A stretch of 64,000 bases of DNA from Clostridium cavendishii DSM 21758 (GTDB taxonomy: Bacteria > Bacillota > Clostridia > Clostridiales > Clostridiaceae), in contig NZ_FQZB01000015.1 of NCBI RefSeq assembly GCF_900141845.1, forward strand, positions 1 to 64,000, given 5' to 3'. The notes under the pieces were generated by a model that had not been told where the DNA came from, made no database searches, and saw only the letters and a program-made list of their open reading frames with translations. A program made the position numbers and the translations under genes. Shown one piece after another: positions 58,752-64,000 of the stretch; position 1 is the first letter of the stretch, and every line of letters starts with the position of its first letter.

Positions 58752-59540
58752 CTACTTAAACTTTGTTATTATAGTCATTGTTATACCCATGAGTGTAAAG
58801 CAGATACCTACAATCTTTTGTAATGTTTTTTCATTTACTTTATTAGCATATTTAGAACCTATAATTCCTCCAAGAATAGCTCCAATACTTATTAGAATAC
58901 TTAATTCAATGTCTATATTTCCTCTTGATGCATATCCAATAGTAGAAGAAAGAGCAGTTATAGCCATTATAAGAGTAGAAGTACCTATAGCTTTATGAAG
59001 AGGGAAGGACATTATTGCTATTAAAGTTATGAGTATCATAACTCCACCACCTGCTCCAAAAATGCCGCTTAATATTCCTATTCCAAAGCCTATAATCAAA
59101 GATGCTAATATTTTTTGCCATTCTTTTTTAAAGTTAAAAACCTTATTTTTAGTTTTTGAATTATTTTTTTCTTTATAACTCTTACGAAAAGTTGATAAGC
59201 CTGCAAGTACTAGTACAATTCCGAATCCAGAAGAAAGGTTACCTTCACCCATATTGCTTGCAAATAACGCACCTACTTGAGCACCTATTATAGATGTTAA
59301 TGCTATCCAAATACCTGATTTTAAATCTATATTTTTATTTTTATAGTAGGAATAAGATACAGTTAAAGAGGCAATAACATCAATTAAAAGACTTGTACCT
59401 ATTGCGTTATGAACACTAACATTAAAAAACATAGTTAAAATAGGAACTACAATCATAACTCCGCTCGCGCCTATAAGACTTGTTATAGATCCAGTTATAA
59501 GCCCAATGATTATCAATAATAAATAAAAACTTAAATTCAT
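58752..59540 (-). CDS. TSUP (TauE/SafE) family membrane exporter
   Basis: A 262-residue protein with about eight membrane helices in two repeated halves, each with a glycine/proline-rich signature (IGLITGSITSLIGASGVMIV and GFGIGILSGIFGAGGGVMIL). TSUP proteins move sulfite, sulfonates or related anions; the substrate is unknown. A ggagg site precedes the ATG. The TetR gene lies 14 bp upstream in the same operon and probably regulates it. Confidence 0.92.
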   Translation of the reverse strand: MNLSFYLLLIIIGLITGSITSLIGASGVMIVVPILTMFFNVSVHNAIGTSLLIDVIASLTVSYSYYKNKNIDLKSGIWIALTSIIGAQVGALFASNMGEGNLSSGFGIVLVLAGLSTFRKSYKEKNNSKTKNKVFNFKKEWQKILASLIIGFGIGILSGIFGAGGGVMILITLIAIMSFPLHKAIGTSTLIMAITALSSTIGYASRGNIDIELSILISIGAILGGIIGSKYANKVNEKTLQKIVGICFTLMGITMTIITKFK

Positions 59541-59554
59541 AAAATTTAGCCTCC

Positions 59555-60121
59555 TTATTTTATAGATAAATTAATAAATTCAACTAGAAATTTAATGTTA
59601 TATGCTTTTTCATCCGCATGAAATTCAAACATTGTTAATATTGAAGTTAATAGACATTCTGCAAGCCTAGTTTTATTATTAAGGTACTTGTTAGATTCAT
59701 CTACTGTATTAAGTGAATTAAGAAAACTTTCTACTCTTAGAAGTAAATTGTTCTTTAGCTTAATAGCTCTTTCATCCTTCATTAATTCATCAGATGAAGG
59801 GGCTATCAAGGCTTTTCCTAAGCCGTTTCGTTCTTCAATGTCTTCGTAAAGTGCTTCAATAAATAGCTCGCTTTTTTCTCTTTTTGATAAAGTAAGAGTG
59901 GAGATTTTATCAAGTTTATCAAAGGTACTTTGCCAACTCTCTTCAAGTATGTTTAAGTAAAGTTCTTTTTTATTTTCATAATAATTATAAATAGTTCCAA
60001 CAGCTATTTTAGAATTTTTGGATATCATTCTCATATCAACGGCATTATAACCAAAATCGATAAAAAGCTTGATAGAGCATTGTTTAATAGTATTTTCAAT
60101 ATCTTTTATTATTTTAGGCAT
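59555..60121 (-). CDS. TetR-family transcriptional regulator
   Basis: A 188-residue regulator. The N-terminal helix-turn-helix is typical (FGYNAVDMRMISKNSKIAVG, TIYNYYENKKELYLNILEES). The C-terminal ligand domain is not informative. It starts at ATG 60121 behind aaggaga. A perfect palindrome 19 bp upstream is the likely operator, giving autorepression and control of the TSUP gene. Confidence 0.93.
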   Translation of the reverse strand: MPKIIKDIENTIKQCSIKLFIDFGYNAVDMRMISKNSKIAVGTIYNYYENKKELYLNILEESWQSTFDKLDKISTLTLSKREKSELFIEALYEDIEERNGLGKALIAPSSDELMKDERAIKLKNNLLLRVESFLNSLNTVDESNKYLNNKTRLAECLLTSILTMFEFHADEKAYNIKFLVEFINLSIK

Positions 60122-60139
60122 ATTAATATCTCCTTTTTT

Positions 60140-60176
60140 ATGAACGACTGTTCATTTTAAGTTTAATAAAATTATA
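60140..60176 (-). promoter_or_regulatory. TetR operator and -10 box
   Basis: ATGAAC-GACT-GTTCAT (60140-60155), a perfect 6-4-6 palindrome of the TetR type. On the minus strand a TATAAT (60176-60171) lies just upstream, so the operator covers the start of transcription. Confidence 0.75.
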
Positions 60177-60338
60177 TATCTTTTTATTTATATTGTAAAG
60201 ATGTATATAAATAGTAGGTTTATTAACTTATTAAAGATTTATATGAATTAATAAAGGATATAGAGGAGATAATATTTTACATGATAAAAATAATAAAGTT
60301 ATGCTTAATTTTTAATATATAGTAGGAGAGAAAAATGT

Positions 60339-61211
60339 ATGAAAAGTGAATTTGATATTGAAACTGCTACAGGAGAACAAGCAATTTTTCTTTGTGTAAA
60401 AATAAAAGAGACAAATGAAAAGAATGTTCCTCTTAAGCATGGTGAAATAATTGAAACTATTTGCAAAGTTATAAGAAACTCACAAGGTGATATTATGGCA
60501 GGGATAGTTGGTTATATGTATTATAATTTTAAGTATGTATATATTAAGTCGCTTTGGGTTAATACAGCAGTTAGAAATCGTGGGTATGGAACTATGCTAC
60601 TTGAAAGCTTAGAAAGTGAAGCTTTTAAGGAAGGGATTAAACTTATTCATGTAGGTACGTTTGAGTTTAATGCTAAGGATTTCTATATAAAAAGAGGATA
60701 CGAGGTGTTCTATGTATTAGATGAGGCAGCTTTAAATAATAAAAGTTATAATATGAAAAAGATTTTAAAAAGTAGTGATAATTTTAATATAGATTATTTA
60801 GTTAAAAATGGTGATGAACATGAAGTAAAATATATTAATGATAGAGTAGATGAATACAATTGTAGTAAAGTACCATTTACCAATAAAGAAGTTTTTGATT
60901 ATATAGACAAAGTTATTAAAGATGAAGAAGGATTTATTATAGCGGGAATAGTAGCTACACTATCACCATGGGTTGATTTGATAATAGAAGGTATATGGGT
61001 TAAAGATGAATATGAAGATAAAGGACTTAAAACTAAACTTTTAAAAGAAACTGAGAGAGAATTAAAGGCAAAGGGAGGACATTTAGCTATTGTTGAAACT
61101 TTTGATGACAAGGAAAAGGATTTTTTTGCAAGTAATGGATATGAAGTGTGTGCAATATTAGATGAGTATCCAGAAAACTATAAAGCCTACTATATGAAAA
61201 AACTTTTTTAG
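60339..61211 (+). CDS. Tandem GNAT-domain protein
   Basis: A 290-residue protein with two GNAT-like halves of similar layout. The first has IKSLWVNTAVRNRGYGTMLL (acetyl-CoA loop RNRGYG) and ends FYIKRGYEVFYVLDE; the second has IEGIWVKDEYEDKGLKTKLL (loop less conserved, YEDKGL) and ends FFASNGYEVCAILDE. The internal duplication is clear. The second half may be inactive. An aggagag site is well placed for ATG 60339; an overlapping out-of-frame ATG at 60335 ends after four codons. Confidence 0.82.
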   Translation: MKSEFDIETATGEQAIFLCVKIKETNEKNVPLKHGEIIETICKVIRNSQGDIMAGIVGYMYYNFKYVYIKSLWVNTAVRNRGYGTMLLESLESEAFKEGIKLIHVGTFEFNAKDFYIKRGYEVFYVLDEAALNNKSYNMKKILKSSDNFNIDYLVKNGDEHEVKYINDRVDEYNCSKVPFTNKEVFDYIDKVIKDEEGFIIAGIVATLSPWVDLIIEGIWVKDEYEDKGLKTKLLKETERELKAKGGHLAIVETFDDKEKDFFASNGYEVCAILDEYPENYKAYYMKKLF

Positions 61212-61403
61212 TTAATTTAAGTAGAAGAAAAAAATAATTAAAATCCAAAGTATAGAGAACACTAGGAAAGGCTAGGTTAGATTAATGCTTCGAAGATCCA
61301 CTTACATTATATAGATATAGGGAAAAGATTATAATAAGTATTTAAGTTTTGGATAAACTATCATTTGTATGAGAATAAAGCATCTAGAAATGAGGTAATA
61401 TCC

Positions 61404-62789
61404 TTGAATAAAATGATTTTGAAAGATCTACTTTCTGATAAAACCGTTTTTAGTATAATAGAAAGTTCTATAAATGAACTTAACGTAATTATCCGAATAG
61501 AAGATAATAGTGGTAGCTTATTATTTGGAGAACAAGATGATAGTCTTTTATTAGAAACCTGTGATATTAGAGTAGCCAATGATACTATTGGAAGAGTAAA
61601 AGGAGATAAAAATGTATATGAGATAGCTTCTTTAATTGGTAGGGTAGCACAAAATCAGGTAGTTAAAGAAGGCTTGTTAAAAAATATTGGAGATAAGAAT
61701 AAAATAATTAATGTGTTATATAGGCTCTCAGAAATAACTTCTACATCACCTATAAATGAATCAAAATATTTAGTATTAGAAGAAATTATGAATTATTTTG
61801 AATCTAATATTGTTTTTATAGCATTAATAGATAAAAATACTAATGAATTAAGTATTGAGTTCCAATTATTTAAAAAGTTTGGAAAAGTTTTATCGAAGAA
61901 TTTAAGTAAAAATTTTATAAATATTAATAATCCTATAATTAAAAATGTTATAAATACTAATCAAGGTATTATAGTAACAGAAGCTGAAAAGCACCCTGAA
62001 TTAAGTAAAATGAGTTTATTAATTGCATCATTTATATGTGTGCCAATAGTATATAAAAATAATTCGATGGGGATTATTGTAGTAGCTAATGATAGTGTTT
62101 TAGATTACAAACTATCAGATTTAAAAGTGTTTAGTATAATTGCTATGCAAATGGGTATTTATTTGGAGAATTTGAGGCTTTATAGCAATGTAAAAGAAAC
62201 ATTTTTTGATACAGTAAAAGTTATTGCAAAAATAAGTGAAATTAGAAAGAGTTCTCTAGGCAAAACAAATAAAAGACTTTTGAAATTCAGTGTAGATATA
62301 GCTAAAAAGATGATGTTATCTGAAGTTGAACAAGGACAGGTTAGACTTGCAGCTATGATTTGCGATATAGGTGAGGTAAGCATAAAAGATGAAATCTTGA
62401 GTAAGGAAGGTTCATTTTCAAGAGAAGAGTTTAAAAAATTAAAAGTACATCCTGTTATAGCGGCAGAAATTATACAAGATATATCAACACTTAATCATCT
62501 AGTACCAATTATTAGAGGACACCATGAAAGATTTGATGGAACTGGGTATCCCGATAAATTAAAAGGTGAACATATTCCGCTTATATCCAGGATTATTGCT
62601 ATAGCATCAGAATTTGATGCAATAATTAGTAAGGAAGATTTTAAGATAAATACGGATTTAGATAATGCTATTGAGCAATTGAAAAGTGGTAAAGAAACTA
62701 AGTTTGATCCTGAAATAGTAGATGAATTTTTAAGAGTATTAAGAGATAAATCTAAGGAAGAAATTTCAGATTATATTTATAAAGATTAA
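61404..62789 (+). CDS. GAF and HD-GYP-like protein with degenerate metal site
   Basis: The 461-residue protein has an N-terminal region, a GAF-like domain (residues ~120-265, with IASFICVPIVYKNNSMGIIV) and a C-terminal HD-GYP domain. The GYP segment is intact (GHHERFDGTGYPDKLKG), but the HD pair reads MICDIGEVSI where LLHDIGKI is expected, and the first conserved His is also missing (GKTNKRLLKF). Phosphodiesterase activity on c-di-GMP is therefore doubtful. TTG 61404, 9 nt from gaggt, is preferred to the TTG at 61365. Confidence 0.85.
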   Translation: MNKMILKDLLSDKTVFSIIESSINELNVIIRIEDNSGSLLFGEQDDSLLLETCDIRVANDTIGRVKGDKNVYEIASLIGRVAQNQVVKEGLLKNIGDKNKIINVLYRLSEITSTSPINESKYLVLEEIMNYFESNIVFIALIDKNTNELSIEFQLFKKFGKVLSKNLSKNFININNPIIKNVINTNQGIIVTEAEKHPELSKMSLLIASFICVPIVYKNNSMGIIVVANDSVLDYKLSDLKVFSIIAMQMGIYLENLRLYSNVKETFFDTVKVIAKISEIRKSSLGKTNKRLLKFSVDIAKKMMLSEVEQGQVRLAAMICDIGEVSIKDEILSKEGSFSREEFKKLKVHPVIAAEIIQDISTLNHLVPIIRGHHERFDGTGYPDKLKGEHIPLISRIIAIASEFDAIISKEDFKINTDLDNAIEQLKSGKETKFDPEIVDEFLRVLRDKSKEEISDYIYKD

Positions 62790-62803
62790 ATATTTATACA
62801 GTA

Positions 62804-62833
62804 AGCTGTTAAGGTAATACTTAATAGCTTTTG
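62804..62833 (+). terminator. Terminator of the HD-GYP-like gene
   Basis: AGCTGTTAAG pairs with CTTAATAGCT (10 bp, one G-U), followed by T4. Confidence 0.75.
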
Positions 62834-63024
62834 TATTATTAAAATTAGATAATCGATGCATTTATAAATCTTATTAATATAGAATTTTATATGTGCTAGA
62901 TGATAATGTTACAAATTATATTTTTTAGATATACAGATTGAAGATGTTAAGATGACATGCTTTAATAATTATAACAATTTTATTTGCGAGCTAATAAATT
63001 CAAGGAATGAGCAAAAAAGGTGTA
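62834..63024. other. Empty AT-rich spacer
   Basis: No ORF with a ribosome binding site and no recognised RNA. An imperfect copy of the downstream repeat (TGAGCAAAAAAG) starts at 63008. Confidence 0.4.
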
Positions 63025-63083
63025 TGTGCAAATAATGGGCCAATAAATTGAATTTTGTGCAAACAATTGGTATTGTGGTTGCT
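63025..63083 (+). promoter_or_regulatory. Sigma-54-like promoter with upstream direct repeats
   Basis: TTGGTAT-N5-TTGCT has GG at 63069-63070 and GC at 63081-63082, separated by exactly 10 bp as in -24/-12 promoters. Upstream lie TGTGCAAATAAT (63025-63036) and TGTGCAAACAAT (63056-63067), 31 bp apart, about three helical turns. The start codon follows 37 bp after the -12 element. Confidence 0.5.
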
Positions 63084-63118
63084 AAAAATAAAAAGGATAA
63101 TAAAGTCATGGAGGAGCT

Positions 63119-64000
63119 ATGAAGGAAAGAGAAAAACAAATTTTAGAATTTATAATTGAAAATGAAGGAATTGAACTTTGTAAAATACTTGAACACTTCA
63201 GCATTTCAAAGAGAACTTTATATTATGATATACAGTCTATTAATTATTATATAAAATCTGCAGGAATAATAAAAAATATAAAACATGGTTTCTTTTTTGT
63301 TGGAGATTATACAAAACTATATTCTAAAATAAATTTCAATGACAATAAATATTTAAACTTAGATTGTCGAAAAAATTATATTTTATACAAAATTTTAAAC
63401 GATGAAAAAGTAACTATTGATATGCTAACAGGAGAAATGATGTTAGCCAAAAATACAATAGTACAAACTATGGATGAAATAAAGGAAGATTTAAAGAAAA
63501 TTCAACTTAAACTGGTTTATAGAAAAAAATATGAAATAATAGGCAATGAATATAAAATAAGAGAACTATTTTTACTTTTAATGCAAGAAGACGAATCTTT
63601 ATTAAGGAATATTAGCGAAGAGGTATTAAATTTTGATAGATATTTTTCAATGGGTTTAACAGATTATTCGTTAGGCAATTTGAGTAAATTTGTAAAGTTT
63701 ATTCATAAAAGAATTAGTGAAAACTTTAGTTTAACCACATATAAGTATAAATGTGACTCAATTAAATTTAAGTATTATACTTTTGTAAAATATTTATTGC
63801 CTTTGGATGCAAATGAGGATGAGAAGGCTTATTTAACTGCTTATATAAGTACATTGTCAAGTTTAAATAGTAAAGTTGATGAAATCTTAATAGATAAGTA
63901 TGTAGATAAGCTTATTAAAAAATTTGAAGTTAGGACAACAATAGTATTAGAAAGTAAAGAAGAATTTAAAAAAAATATAAAAAGACACTTATTATCGTCA
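63119..64000 (+). CDS. BglG/Mga-type transcriptional regulator (partial, runs off the window)
   Basis: The reading frame is open from ATG 63119 to the right edge, 294 codons. An HTH_11-type N terminus (REKQILEFIIENEGIELCKI, SISKRTLYYDIQSINYYIKS) is followed by a Mga-like second helix-turn-helix (LTGEMMLAKNTIVQTMDEIK) and a helical region resembling the start of a PRD domain (FVKFIHKRISENFSL). Such proteins control sugar PTS operons by PTS phosphorylation. A strong ggagga site precedes the ATG. The C-terminal PTS domains lie outside the window. Confidence 0.85.
   Translation, partial: MKEREKQILEFIIENEGIELCKILEHFSISKRTLYYDIQSINYYIKSAGIIKNIKHGFFFVGDYTKLYSKINFNDNKYLNLDCRKNYILYKILNDEKVTIDMLTGEMMLAKNTIVQTMDEIKEDLKKIQLKLVYRKKYEIIGNEYKIRELFLLLMQEDESLLRNISEEVLNFDRYFSMGLTDYSLGNLSKFVKFIHKRISENFSLTTYKYKCDSIKFKYYTFVKYLLPLDANEDEKAYLTAYISTLSSLNSKVDEILIDKYVDKLIKKFEVRTTIVLESKEEFKKNIKRHLLSS

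Overview
The window looks like a chromosomal segment of a low-GC Firmicute, most likely Clostridium sensu stricto. The DNA is very AT-rich, ribosome binding sites are strong and purine-rich (aggagg type), TTG and GTG starts are common, and the protein set (KimA, PadR/DUF2812, Ric, hybrid-cluster-type DUF1858, YjdF, TSUP/TetR, GGDEF-EAL) is typical of that group. The species cannot be fixed from sequence alone. No phage, transposase or CRISPR array was seen.

Layout. 0-0.5 kb: end of an rRNA operon (23S 3' end, 5S, tRNA-Asn). 0.9-7.5 kb: the Kdp potassium pump kdpFABC, a secreted M15 peptidase, and a convergent kdpD reduced to its sensor half. 7.9-19.4 kb: EF-G paralogue, glucokinase, histidine phosphatase, CinA, a lipoprotein class B PBP, a CPBP protease and a KimA-type potassium importer. 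19.4-28 kb: extra YidC, WYL regulator with GyrI-like partner, a VanY-type M15 peptidase, amidase, P-loop ATPase, small secreted proteins, an HD protein and a lytic transglycosylase. 28.2-36.3 kb: an accessory stretch of short, mostly unrecognised genes, most with their own terminator. It starts at an ABC-F gene whose last 25 bp are duplicated 1.3 kb downstream, and it contains gene remnants. 36.4-45.9 kb: yjdF with its riboswitch, a nitrosative-stress module (Crp/Fnr regulator, hemerythrin, Ric), a DUF116 protein, PadR/DUF2812, GNAT and HD proteins. 46-53.3 kb: a GGDEF-EAL protein paired with a solute-binding lipoprotein, a histidyl-tRNA synthetase behind a histidine leader-peptide attenuator, and a hemerythrin/DUF1858 operon. 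53.4-64 kb: RDD, ACT, isochorismatase, EcsC with a zinc-ribbon protein, a resistance-type ABC-F with a long leader, methylglyoxal synthase, TSUP/TetR, a double GNAT, a degenerate HD-GYP protein, and the start of a BglG/Mga-type regulator behind a sigma-54-like promoter.

How the genes work together. Potassium supply is covered twice (Kdp and KimA), and the lone KdpD carries a Usp domain of the kind that reads c-di-AMP in other Firmicutes. Two separate modules (36.9-39.0 kb and 51.9-53.3 kb) look built to handle NO, oxygen or iron-sulfur damage. Cyclic-di-GMP is represented by an active-looking GGDEF-EAL protein and an HD-GYP protein that has lost metal ligands. RNA-level control is unusually rich: the His leader peptide before hisS, the yjdF riboswitch with a visible anti-Shine-Dalgarno, a uORF-containing leader before the ABC-F gene, a structured leader ending in a terminator before cinA, and a hairpin between the Shine-Dalgarno and the start codon of the EF-G paralogue. 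The strongest candidates for something little described are the His-codon attenuator on an aminoacyl-tRNA synthetase gene and the repeat-bounded cassette at the ABC-F 3' end.
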